Positions 52,238 to 62,756 of a DNA stretch of 64,000 nucleotides are shown piece by piece. The DNA lies in NCBI RefSeq assembly GCF_036373705.1, contig NC_089855.1:11055219-11119218 (forward strand), given 5' to 3'. Positions within the stretch are counted from its first letter, which is position 1, and each line of letters opens with the position of its first letter. Both the position numbers and the translations under genes were made by a program. Source of the DNA: Amia ocellicauda. Taxonomy: Eukaryota; Chordata; Actinopteri; Amiiformes; Amiidae. The notes under the pieces are model-generated. The model did no database searches. It worked only from the letters and a program-made list of their open reading frames with translations, and was not told the DNA's origin.

Positions 52238-53848
52238 CCATTTTGATTTTTGCTACAAAGCACTTGAACATTGAGATTTGTACAAGTAAACTAGAATATT
52301 TTCCTTACAGAGCATTAGTGCAATTTTTAGCTTTATTTCTTTTCTTTTTTTCCTTTTTTCTTTTTTTAAGAACATAACTTTATTACTAATGTTTCCTTGT
52401 GGACGAATTGCATTTGGAGAAAGAGAGAAAAAAAAAAAAAAAAAAAGGTGTGAATGCAAGCTGTGGCAATCTAACAGTGGAAATGAAAAAAGATTTGGAT
52501 GACCGGCGCTGGCGGATATAAAGTGCAATATTCTTTTTCAAGAGAAAATGTTTGAGCTTGGATCAATGTTAAAGAGTGAGTTTTCATTAATGTAGCGAAG
52601 GGAAAAGAAATCAAAACTTTGTATACTTGCTGTTGTGCATGCAGATTTAAAAAAAGGATAAATATGATGCTTTTCAAGTAAACAATTTTGTTGTTTAAAG
52701 AGTTAGTGACGTTTCATTATCAAGGATAATCAAGGATTCCCTCAGATGGGTCAGATCTCCCTGTCCGAAAAAAAACAGAGAACCAAAGATCAAAGATGAA
52801 CTGTTACGTTCAGCTATTGAATGCCTTATTCACACTACAACACCACCTGTCAGCAAAGGAAGGTATCCTTTCTTTTGTGGCCTACAATTAAACCATTTGA
52901 AAGAGTGATATCCAACCACAATTTTCAAAATGGTCTTGTTCTGTTAGCATTCTCCTACTACTAGTAGAATCCTCTAAGGAGTTTCCTCTAAACTTCACAG
53001 GAGTTACACAACAAAAAAAGGCACAAATGATTTGAGTATTTTTTAATACAATATAAAAAAATGAGGGGAAAACAGACTAACAATATTAAAATACTGCTTT
53101 TAAAAGCACAAAACTAGAATAGTTTACATGACCTACTTGATTGAAGCCTCTCACTGCTTCCGTTTCTCAGTCCCAAGATGCAGTAACATTTCATTTCAGC
53201 AGTTTCCAGAAAAAACAAATGTTTAATAAATCCGATGAATACTATATTACTCAAATACAGTACTTTACAGCATGTGGCATCAGTAACCACGATAGGACAA
53301 GACCCCAATGGAGTCTTCTACGCCTAGTAAGATACCGGTTTGCACACAGGATCCAGGAAACTTATTTTAAAACCGAAAACACTGTGGTTATTAAAGCTTA
53401 AACAGTAATCATTTGTTGGGAACCGTAAATGGAAAGAAGTACAAATTCCCAATATTTTGGTCGGCCTTTGAAGAATTTGGAATGCTGACCTGCTTCCTTT
53501 CGAATTCCTGGATGAACTGATGACCTCGGCTCTATGAGGCAATTGAAAGTGTCCGAAGGAGCAAAACGCTGAATACTGCATCCTCAAGTGCAAACGTACC
53601 GACACACTTCACAGGTTCTACAGATAAAATTCAACTTGGTCTTACATTTTCAACACCACTGCATGGATAATATATTTCCTTATATATTCATGGCAACCGT
53701 ACTAATTTGTGGTTTAAAATGGTAGTACCTTATGCTCTACTTTAAGCTTCAATATACACATGATGTAGTTGCATATTTCACTTGAACACTTGTTGTTCTG
53801 GAAGTTAAAAATACTGCATATGATTCTCCAAAATAGAAACTTCTACCA

Positions 53849-53900
53849 CATGTATGAATACATGAAAGTACTTTCATGTATGAATACATGAAAGTACTTT
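53849..53900. repeat. Perfect 26-bp tandem duplication
   Basis: Two identical 26-bp units in tandem (unit begins catgtatgaatacatgaaag). Each junction contains the palindrome catgaaagtactttcatg. Confidence 0.93.
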
Positions 53901-54013
53901 GTTCAATAGTAAGATCTGCACTTACTGATTTTATGAGTGGAGGGCGAGAATTTCACACACATTTTCACACACGGGCTTACATCACGTCCAACTATAGTCT
54001 CGGTTTCAAATGT

Positions 54014-54019
54014 TTTATT
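54014..54019 (-). terminator. Candidate GPR161 polyadenylation signal
   Basis: AATAAA on the minus strand, 98 nt past the GPR161 stop codon. It would give a short 3' UTR; longer forms are possible. Confidence 0.35.
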
Positions 54020-54116
54020 TTCCTCATGTAACAAAACTACAAAGATGATTCAGGATCTGAGCACCTCTACAGCACACGGAAATCTCCACAGAGGAAACTC
54101 ATAATAGTGATTAATT

Positions 54117-54412
54117 TCAGGCACAGATTTCTTCGATTTCATCTTCGTCCTCCTCATTCCCGTCATTTACTATTCCTTCATCGATGCTCTCCAGCCTCAG
54201 TCTCTGCCCATTGAGGTACCTGGGCCCTCTCTGCGTGCCCCCTGTGATGCCCGGAGCGGTCCGCAACGCAAACAGGCTGCCCGGCAGGGTCTCGTCCCCA
54301 AACAACAGGAGCTTGGCATCAGTCTCGATGGCTTTGGCAAGGCAGGAGGCGTAGCTGTCCAGGGACTTATGAATCTCTGCCTTCACTTGGACTGTGGAAG
54401 GAGTGGAATTTT
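54117..54412 (-). CDS. gpr161: GPR161 coding exon 5 with stop
   Basis: Residues 440-537. Acceptor is a run of 13 T followed by AG. It holds the PKA-binding amphipathic helix and the acidic C-terminus; TGA at 54119-54117. Confidence 0.95.
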
Positions 54413-57400
54413 CTAAAAAAAAAAAAAGAAATTAGCTTTAGAATTCAGATTGAGTAGCTGACATATTTATTATTAAATCGCTTAAAAAGGAAATTTTCTA
54501 TAGCCATAACATGAATAATTATTTGACACACATGTATAAGGCAGACAGTAACAGCTCTGCCTTCATCTGAAATGCCTCTGGTATGAATTTCCACACAGGA
54601 ATATCCATATTTCTTGAATCGTGAGTAGAGGGTGTCTTCAGGCAGTCGGGCAACTAATGGAGATACCTTTGGAGTGTTGCTCCAGCTGGTCCTCAAAGGT
54701 CACCGAGCTCCGCCGCTTGCCGGAGGCCCCCCCGTGGTGCGAGGCATGCGTGCCGTCTGACGTGAAGTCATCCAGCAACATGAGGTCGGTACCTGCAAGA
54801 AATACACTCTTTAGATGAGACCAGACACCAGAGCCTGTTTATTCAGGTGCCAGTGAAAGGTGCCGACACATTCATTCTGGTTTACTCATAATCACAGGTA
54901 GCCATTTTCCTTAAAGTTAATAGCAAGGCTACACATTCTCCACATCCCATTTACAGTCATAAACCCGACCCTACTATTTACACATTCTTCAGCATGATCT
55001 GTACAGATTGATTCTGAATGAATTCTGCTCAAAACAGAATACAGTGAACACTGCAGTATCACAATACAGGAGAGGACTGCAGCATTGAAGCAGTGAGGCT
55101 GACAAATGACCTCCGATAGCCAAGCATAACAAAGGCCCCGAGGCTACTGCCATGAAACCGACAAGTCTGAGCTCCTGCAGTGATTCAAAGAAATGTTTGC
55201 CTTAACAAGCATAGATGCATGAGAGTTGTGATGAAGTGGATTCGAAGGTCACAGTTTTCAGATTCCCTAAAGGGGAGGATCCCTTTTGCATAACTAAGTG
55301 TTCTGACAACCAAGAACCTTTATACTCTGTAAAGATATATTTTGAAATGTCTCATTGCTATAACTTCATCAATAAAAGAAATTACATGATAGTATCATAC
55401 ATTATTCAGTTGTTTTTCTGTCCAATTTTGCTTTAGGATAAAACAGTGTAACGTCAATTATAAATGTGCACATTTGTCTATTCCCTCAGCAACATACTGA
55501 GCAGCATTACTGCCAAGAGACTTTTGTGCCACCTTTAATGTCACTTGCAGAGCTCTGATGTTGTGATCAACAATCCAGGTTACTGTTCTGAATAATTACC
55601 TGGGAACCAATTAGAACCCTGAGATGCAGAGGTGAAAGGCCAAGAAGCTTAATTAACTCATCAACTGACAGAAGACCGACACTGTCCAGAGGACCCATTC
55701 AGGCCCCTCACCTGAGTCTTGAGAAAAGCTGAAGCCGGTGTCTCCAGTGCTGCTGCCGTGTCCCAGGATCTGTCCTCCTCCTGCCAGTATTGCGGTCAGA
55801 TGTGGAGACATCCCCAGATCTGCGATACACAACACCATCAGCACGGCAAACACTGCACTGCCCTCTGCACCAGAATCTGTGCAGAACAACTAGGGACTAA
55901 TGCTTCAAGTTCCGTCTTACTTAGTACCATGTTGAATCAACAAAAGGTTAGTTGTTTATGGGAAAGTAAGATTAACCAAATTTATTTTTGACAGGTGAGG
56001 GATTATTAAATATACACGTCAATGTCTGTTTGACATCTTCATCGTGTGTGTTGATAAAACTAAAACAGAACCCATACACACACACACTTCTACAGCACAC
56101 AATTCAGAGGAGCTCAAAACACACAGAAACCACACAGATATTACTCCAATAATGCAGTGGTCAAGCTGGGACAACAAAACAAGGCCGTAATCTGGATTTA
56201 TTTAATCTGTGAATTGGTTTTGGGAATCATGAAACAAAGTTAATATGGAAATCCTATTATTTAGAACATTCTCCTTACAAAATAAGTTAATTCTGGATTA
56301 ACTGACATACATCGACTGTATTAGATTGTATTAGATTGAATGCATGACTGAAGGCCCATGTTTTCATGTTGTTGTCTTTTGGTTTTGGTTTTTTGGGAGA
56401 GGGTTAGTTCAAAGTCATATCCACATGACCTGAAATAATTATACATTTAAATTTAACTAAAATTAAAATACTAAATTAACTCTGGAGAAAAACAAGCGAA
56501 GCATGTTCATAGGCACTATTATATTAACACTTGTAGTCAAGTTCGAACAAGATCTATACAAAGAGTGAGGCTTAACCCTATATCCTAGAAGTGAAGAGAA
56601 AAAAAGTGAAATACATCGGGGGGCTGGCAACTCAGGACCCTATAGCAGAGGCTTAATACAAGAATACGTAGTGGTTTCCTGCCTCGCACCTCAACCTGGC
56701 CCTGGTCTCCTGCCTAGAACAGACAGAAAGCAGATGCTCACCAGTGATGCGGGTCGAGATGCTGACCAGCCTCGAGGTCCTGTGGCGAGTGACGAAGGAC
56801 TCCCTGTAATAGCGGTCTCCGAAGCACATCCCCAGCAGCTCTTTGCGCACAGTCTTGTTCCACAGTCCATAGATGAGAGGGTGGCAGATGGCACTTGTGA
56901 AGGATAGCCAGGTCACCAGGGTCTCCAGGCCAGGAGAGACGCTACCTTTCCCCCACAGGGTTTCAGTGCTGATGACGGCCACATAGGGGCCCCAGGTCAC
57001 CACGAAGGCCCCCAGTACCACCAGAATAGTCACGAAGGCCTTGCACTGGTTTCCCGAATAGACCAGGCCGCTGCTTCTGCGACTGCCGTTGGAAGAGGTA
57101 GAAGTGTTGGAGTTCTTACGGCCGTTCTTCTGCGAAGAGGTCTCTTCCTGGGCCACGACCACCGTCCTGCAGTGGATCTTACGGGCTTTGATCCGTGCCA
57201 CCCTGAAGATAAATCCGTAGCAGACTGTCATGGCCAAGAAGGGGAGCAACGTGCACCAGGAGATCCAGAAAGCCGTGTAGCTCACATCCTTGTGCCAGGC
57301 AGCTGTGCACATCCATTTGTATTGATCAAACTCAAAGGTGGACCAGCCAAAGAAGGGCGGCAGGCAGCCCAACAGGGCATGTAGCCACACGTAGACAATA

Positions 57401-58896
57401 GCCACCACTGCACGGTTGCCAGTGATCTTCATGGGGTAAACCATGGGGTAGAGAACAGCATAATACCTGCAGGAACAGAAGAAGGTTCAGGTAAAGGTCT
57501 CTTCCCCAGTTGAGTTATTATAACAAAAGTCAGGGATGGTGGGACAGTGAATCATCCAATCCACTCATGTCCAGGTCTTTGATAAAGCTAGCTCCTAAAT
57601 TGTGTAATTGAATTAACTAAATCAAAACCATTAACTTGCTGATTGTGCCAAAATCATGCAGCAGAACGAATCAGAAGATCCAATATTTGACAACCAGGCA
57701 GCTGACTTCTGCCACAGGGCTGCCAGACAAACAATGAGGATTTTCATCTGAATTTCTGACTGCTACGAGTACTATTTGGAAGACGAATGTTACTCTCTTT
57801 CTCCACGTATCTCAGAAACAAAATCATTACGATGTTCTAGTGGTGAGAGTGGGGTCAGTCTAGGGTAGCTGACTCAAAACATTGTGCACTCTCTTTCAGG
57901 ACTCTTCCCCAAAACAAAAATATGAAAGCATGATCATACAATTTTAGCCTGGCTGCCACGGACGCTATTTTAAAACAACTCCAGCTGAGACGCAGTACAT
58001 ACATCGGTCATCAAGAATGCAAAAAGCAACACTTTGAAAGGGAGCCAATTCAAGGTATTTTGCATTGTTTTACATTCAACCGTTTAAGTGAAAGCTGAGA
58101 TTTTTTATGGTGATCCTAAATGTGCGACTGCCAAGGACAAAGTTAATGTTGCGGTTTACAGCAGTAGAGGCAGTGTTTATCTGATGGTGCTCTCTGCTCC
58201 TGGTGATCATCCAAAATCCTCATGAGGAAGGCTGCAGGCTTATAACACTGAGGGTAGGCAGTGAGGGCAGCTTTAAACAAACAGCCTCCAGAGACAGTCC
58301 ATGCAGAATATTTTAGCCACTTGAAGAATGTAGCCTGCCAATGATCTTTGGGTAAATCTGCCTCTATAGGCCTGCCAAGCCAAACAAACATCAATCATTT
58401 TGTGTGCTTGTAAAGTAAAAGCACTTGGAATGGTGGGAAATGTGTCATTTCTTATGAGTGATGAAAATAACCCCTCATCTTCCACCCTAACTTCAGTCCC
58501 TTCACTATTAGAAGCCTTTTCAAAAATCATATCTTACCTGTCAATGGCGATGGCGCCCAGGGTGAGCATGCTGGCAGAGCTGATGAGCAGGTACAGCAGG
58601 GCGGTGAAGTTGCACCACACCACCCCGAAGATCCACTCGCGCCGCACCGAGCTGGCAACGACGAAGGGCAGCACCAGCACGGACAGCAGCAGGTTCGACA
58701 GAGTCAGGCTGAAGACAAACTTGTTGCTGGGCGTCAGCAGATAGGGCTTCTTGTACAACGTCACCACGATCAGCAGGTTGCCGAAGAAGACGAGCAGGGT
58801 GATGGCGACGGCAAAGATGGACTCGACCACCACGACCCCACTGCCACCCCCGGCCGTGTCGTTCGTGGGAGACGTCCCATTGCTGCAGCTGTTCAT
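54117..58896 (-). CDS. gpr161: GPR161, ciliary class A orphan GPCR (complete, 5 coding exons)
   Basis: GPR161 sits in primary cilia, raises cAMP and represses Hedgehog signalling; its tail also anchors PKA type I. Exons 58896-58538, 57466-56742, 55819-55712, 54792-54667 and 54412-54117 join in phase to 537 aa (human 529). The N-terminus has sequons N6-GT and N12-DT. TM1 is about 26-48 with GN40; TM2 58-80 has N68 at the usual Asp site; TM3 95-118 with C95 ends in DRY (119-121); TM4 139-161; TM5 184-207; TM6 263-285; TM7 303-322. IKARK (212-216) in the third loop matches the [I/V]KARK ciliary targeting motif. KRRSSV (423-428) is the PKA site. [20 protein letters not shown] (450-469) is the PKA-RI-binding helix. 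The extreme tail is very acidic (EEDEDEIEE). The gene is convergent with DCAF6. Confidence 0.97.
54667..54792 (-). CDS. gpr161: GPR161 coding exon 4
   Basis: Residues 398-439, [20 protein letters not shown] then [17 protein letters not shown] with the PKA consensus. Acceptor TTGCAG, donor GTATCT. Confidence 0.94.
55712..55819 (-). CDS. gpr161: GPR161 coding exon 3
   Basis: Residues 362-397, [20 protein letters not shown] then [17 protein letters not shown]. Acceptor TCGCAG, donor GTGAGG. Confidence 0.95.
56742..57466 (-). CDS. gpr161: GPR161 coding exon 2
   Basis: 725 nt, residues 120-361 plus one base: TM4 to TM7, the third loop and the membrane-proximal tail ([12 protein letters not shown]). 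Acceptor CTGCAG, donor G|GTGAGC. Confidence 0.97.
58538..58896 (-). CDS. gpr161: GPR161 coding exon 1
   Basis: 359 nt, residues 1-119 plus two bases of R120. The donor splits the DRY motif (GAC AG|GTAAGA). The exon itself probably starts at 58940 after a strong pyrimidine tract and CTGCAG, so 44 nt of 5' UTR precede the ATG. Confidence 0.95.
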
Positions 58897-58931
58897 TGTG
58901 GGAGACGGAGAAGTGGAGCAAGGGGAGACAT
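58893..58931 (-). other. Upstream ORF overlapping the GPR161 start (ATGA)
   Basis: Minus-strand ATG at 58931 opens [12 protein letters not shown] and stops with TGA at 58895-58893. The stop overlaps the GPR161 start as ATGA. The uORF ATG has A at -3, a favourable context. It lies within the exon that follows the acceptor at 58941-58942. Confidence 0.6.
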
Positions 58932-58940
58932 GCTTGGCAA

Positions 58941-60751
58941 CTGCAGGAAGGAAGGAAGAAAAATAATTAAAAACAAGATGTAAGCCGACATCAACTGCCA
59001 CAGGGTTGCCCGAGAGACGCACAGCAGCTCAAGAGCGGGAGTCAGGGCTGAACAACTGAAAAACTTGCTAATTTTAATCTGAAACTGTATGGTACACATT
59101 TCTATAAAATGTAAAAATGCTGCCTTTTTTACATATGAGTGAGTCTATATTTTTGTTCTGGCAGTGAACAGCCCATTGTGAAAATCATGAAAGGCACCTT
59201 TTCCTTGCCTGAGCATTGCCAGTCAACGTCAGCACCTACTAAAAACAACTGGAAAATGGAGAAACATGCCAGTTCTGAAGTGAAAAAAAAACAAAAACTG
59301 TACACACTTTTGGGAAATACTGAGAAATTGTACATCTGCAGATCATTTGGATGCACAAAAATTGAGAATATGCACTATGAAAAATCATCATCAACAAATG
59401 TATATATGCATTTAACAAAACAACAAACACGATTCTCCCTTTTCGGAATATTTGAACACTAGAACTATACAGGCTGCAAGCCTTTCTTCTCTCTTGCAGA
59501 TACAGCTGTAGTTTTAATAGAAACCCCTGTTTGATCAATCTGAATAATTTACACCTCATGTAGATTTAATTGGGGAACATAAAAGAGAGACTTCAATGAT
59601 AATTTTGATACAGAGCTCTGTTTCAAACTACTGGAGCATTTCAGACCCACAGGTGTATATTTCTTGGGAATACCCTGAACTTCTAGTAGTTTTCACTGAT
59701 TTGAATACATCAGTGATGATGCTGACTTATTTTACTTTCTATTATTGTTTTCAAAAGCTGTATATAAGCTGTATATATCAAATTGAACAGTTCTCATTGT
59801 AAATCTAAACATACTTATATATTAATCAGCTATTTCAAAATGTCACAAAACAGTCCTAATGCCAATGGGGTAACACATAAAGACTTATTTTTGTGTTTGG
59901 ACACGCATTCTAGATGACCTTTCTGCCTGAATTGCCAATTACAGAGGGAGCTATATCAACACACTCTGTGGCTAGCAATTTAACCTGTCCAATGTGCTAG
60001 TTTGTATTTATTATCATCATTATTTAAAACTAGTAGATTTAGACTAGGGGTGAATGGAAGATTAGTTTTACATTATACTTTGCACAGAAAACCTCCCTCA
60101 CTTTTTAACATTTAGGGCCTAGAGCACATGAGTAGCAGTCAATTCAATCTGGATGCAGAATTCTCCACAACAAAGTATTTTTGACTTATTATTGCATTTT
60201 TATAGGGATACACCAACGATAATATAATAACTAGCAATTCTACTTGACTGTACTTAAAGTAAAAAGCTTTGCAATCTGTAAAGAATGGATAATGAAACAA
60301 GGCCACGGATCAATAATTACTTAATAGGGGAAATTATAGGTCATTTTTGTGCTGACGACGTCTCACAACCGGCTGCCGCACTACTGGAGTCGCGTCTCTA
60401 TTTGGACACATGAGTCTCCCTTAAAACAACTGTCGGCCTCATTATTTTAATGGATTTCCTCTCGTCTAGCCATTCGTTTCCCCTGTAAGGAAACAATGTG
60501 ACATCCTTTAAAAAAATAATAATACTAATAGACAGACATCAAAGCACTCATTGTATCGATTACTGAAGACATACTAACAAAAAATAATAATTAGTAGATT
60601 AAACGTCTGAAGTTTATAACCATGCATTTTTACACACACAGATAGATATACATAATATACAAACAGATAAGCATACTTCTGTGTATGCACAAGTTTCCAC
60701 ATGACTTTGCAAACAAAGATCATTTTATATATACACATCACAGATTTGCAA

Positions 60752-60797
<46 letters not shown>

Positions 60798-60977
60798 GCA
60801 AACAACTATCATTTGTTTAGAATTTATAGTGAACCTTTGTGGCCACAATTTGCCTGGGATGGAGCCTAAAGGTCATCAAACATGTCTAAGCCCAATGAAA
60901 ACTTGAATGAACACCCTGCACCCAAAACATAAAATGCAAACAAGAACAAAAAACGCATGCATTTGATGTAGATTTAC
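58941..60977 (-). other. gpr161: Probable GPR161 5' UTR intron
   Basis: AT-rich, contains the CA/TA microsatellite at 60751-60797. No other feature recognised. Confidence 0.45.
60751..60797. repeat. Compound (CA)n(TA)n microsatellite
   Basis: About ten CA units followed by about thirteen TA units. Confidence 0.95.
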
Positions 60978-61240
60978 CTGATCTAAAACCCCTGTCTCAC
61001 GCCGACTTCCAGCCATGGGACGCAGATAAAACACTGCCCGATCCCTTTGTGTGCACCGGAGCCTCCCGGTCTCTGCTTTAAAAGTTCCTACCTCCGCTTC
61101 ACTCCCATCCCCTGAGACGAGAAGAAAAGGGCGAGAAAACACGCAAAGAAGAGCCCGGTGCTTTCGCGGGGTCACAGTGGCAACTTTCCATGTTTCCTCA
61201 TTGCAAAGTTTTTTTTCCTTTATCAGCTGATTCAAATCCA
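60978..61240 (-). other. gpr161: Candidate GPR161 non-coding first exon
   Basis: The coding exon has a splice acceptor 44 nt before its ATG, so an upstream exon is needed. This GC-richer stretch has two usable minus-strand donors: CAG|GTAAAT (exon end 60978) and GAG|GTAGGA (exon end 61092). The 5' limit is not determined. Confidence 0.3.
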
Positions 61241-61279
61241 GCCCAGCAGTCCCGGCTGCAATGGCGCCCGCCTCTGCTC

Positions 61280-61303
61280 CTCTCTCTCTCTCTTTTTCCC
61301 TCT

Positions 61304-61334
<31 letters not shown>
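61280..61334. repeat. (CT)n tract
   Basis: Interrupted CT/TC microsatellite (GA on the minus strand), just upstream of the candidate GPR161 first exon; GA-rich tracts occur in promoters but no function is shown. Confidence 0.9.
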
Positions 61335-61335
<1 letters not shown>

Positions 61336-61644
61336 TGGGTGGTCTGCTCCGGCCCTGGCCTTAACCCGACATGTGTGATTCAGAAAGACATGCATGCACC
61401 TCTTTCCTCGGGTTTCATTAACTTTTCTTACAAGCAAACTATTTTTTAATGTAATTATTTAAATTGCATACATTTAATTTTAGCCCCCGCTACATAAATA
61501 ATGCATACAGAGTGTTTCTGTCGAGTGAACAGTGCAAGTAATATTGTGGCTTATATTTCTTAATTGTGATGTACATGACCATCAGAATTATGAGTATAGT
61601 CGATACTACTAGTATTAATAATTATATATACATGAACATATTTA

Positions 61645-61865
61645 TATATTACGGCACTCCAGGTTGCGCAACTCGTCCGTACAGTTTCAGCACTCTGGAC
61701 CACCAAGGAAGATCAAACATTCCCGCAGCGCCGCTCACCCGCGTCACATGGGCGGCTTGTAACCTATCAGAGGGAACCACACTGAAGCCAACATGGAGGC
61801 GGCCATGGTTAAAGCCTGCAGCGGTGCCTGTGTGGAAATGTTCAAATGTGAGGTTGAGATTGCAG
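61645..61865 (+). promoter_or_regulatory. GC/CpG-richer promoter-like segment
   Basis: In AT-rich surroundings this stretch has clustered CpG (ttgcgcaactcgtccg, cccgcagcgccgctcacccg), a tcacatg E-box-like site and a YY1-like ccaacatggaggcggcc at about 61787-61803. Its ATG at 61792 opens a short frame (MEAAMVKACSGACVEMFK onward, 25 codons). I do not recognise the product. In human the next gene beyond GPR161 is TIPRL on the opposite strand, but this frame does not look like TIPRL. Confidence 0.35.
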
Positions 61866-62384
61866 ATTAGCGTCAAATTTGGATATTTAGTCAATGGCTG
61901 CTCGGATGTATTAAACAGGAATCAAAACATCTGCCCATAATCTTATTTAAGATCAGACAATGAAATGGCCATACAATTAAAAAGATTGCACTAAGCATAA
62001 TGTGGTCCAATCATATGTTGAACATTTACGTCTACTATAATGTACGGTTATCTTTTGTTGTTCCTTGCAATTACCTCTACGTGGTTTTGGTCGTGTATGC
62101 TGTGCTTTTATACTTAATTTTAATTCAGAAAACTGTTGATGTAGTGGCTGACAGTGTGGTATTTGTAAGCAGAGCGTGTGTGTTTGGAAAGAACGAGTTT
62201 TTATTTTTCTGGCGATTAATTTCCTTCTCAGCTAAATTATGTAAAGCACAAAGGTGAAGAAAAGCTAGCGAGGAACTCCACCAAGTGGCCACTTTTCAAA
62301 GCGTTTCTTACTTTACATCCATGTCTGAGTTGTTCACTGGACAGTCAGATGCAACGTGTGTTATATATGGTTATTTATATCAAT

Positions 62385-62756
62385 CTCATCATCACCATTA
62401 GCTTATATACATTACTGCTGGATGAAGGCCTCAAGATTTTCCATTTCCATTCTGTATCACACCTTAAAAAAGTTTATTTCTTCTTCCCATTTTTTTATGT
62501 GGTCATCTTTGTCATCTCTTGGGATCCATTTGATCGCATCCTTTTTCCACCTCTGATCTGTTCTTCTTGCAACATGTCCAGCCCATATTAACATTTTTAC
62601 TCTTTCAATGTTACATTTGTTTGTTCTCCAATCCATTGAATTATTTCCCCTCTTTTTGTTATTCCACGCATATATCTTTCCATGCTTCTTTGTCACCTGC
62701 AGGTTCTGTAAGCTTTTTGCAATTAGTGACCATAAGTGAGCACTGGTAGTATGCAT
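62385..62756 (-). mobile_element. 3' end of a non-LTR retrotransposon (LINE), second copy
   Basis: The minus strand of 62756-62457 encodes RVKMLIWAGHVARRTDQRWK then AIKWIPRDD, the 'GH-x-AR-x-x-D-x-RW' block at the end of RTE/L2-type reverse transcriptases. It is followed by a damaged EAFIQQ-like end and a taatggtgatgatgag tail. It is 5'-truncated. The tail agrees with the copy at 18430-18575. Confidence 0.7.

Larger units (their letters stand above)
52238..54116. other. Tail-to-tail intergenic region, 3' UTRs of DCAF6 and GPR161
   Basis: The DCAF6 3' UTR occupies the left part; candidate poly(A) signals are ATTAAA at 52888-52893 and AATAAA at 53225-53230. An 18-19 bp A-run lies at 52428-52446. 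On the minus strand AATAAA at 54019-54014 could end GPR161 about 100 nt past its stop. A 26-bp tandem duplication is at 53849-53900. Confidence 0.55.

Noticed and set aside
56671..56907. Plus-strand frame opposite GPR161 exon 2
   Set aside because: Antisense shadow of a conserved coding exon.
61566..61940. 124-codon plus-strand frame
   Set aside because: Spans AT-rich sequence and the promoter-like island; composition not protein-like, no family recognised.
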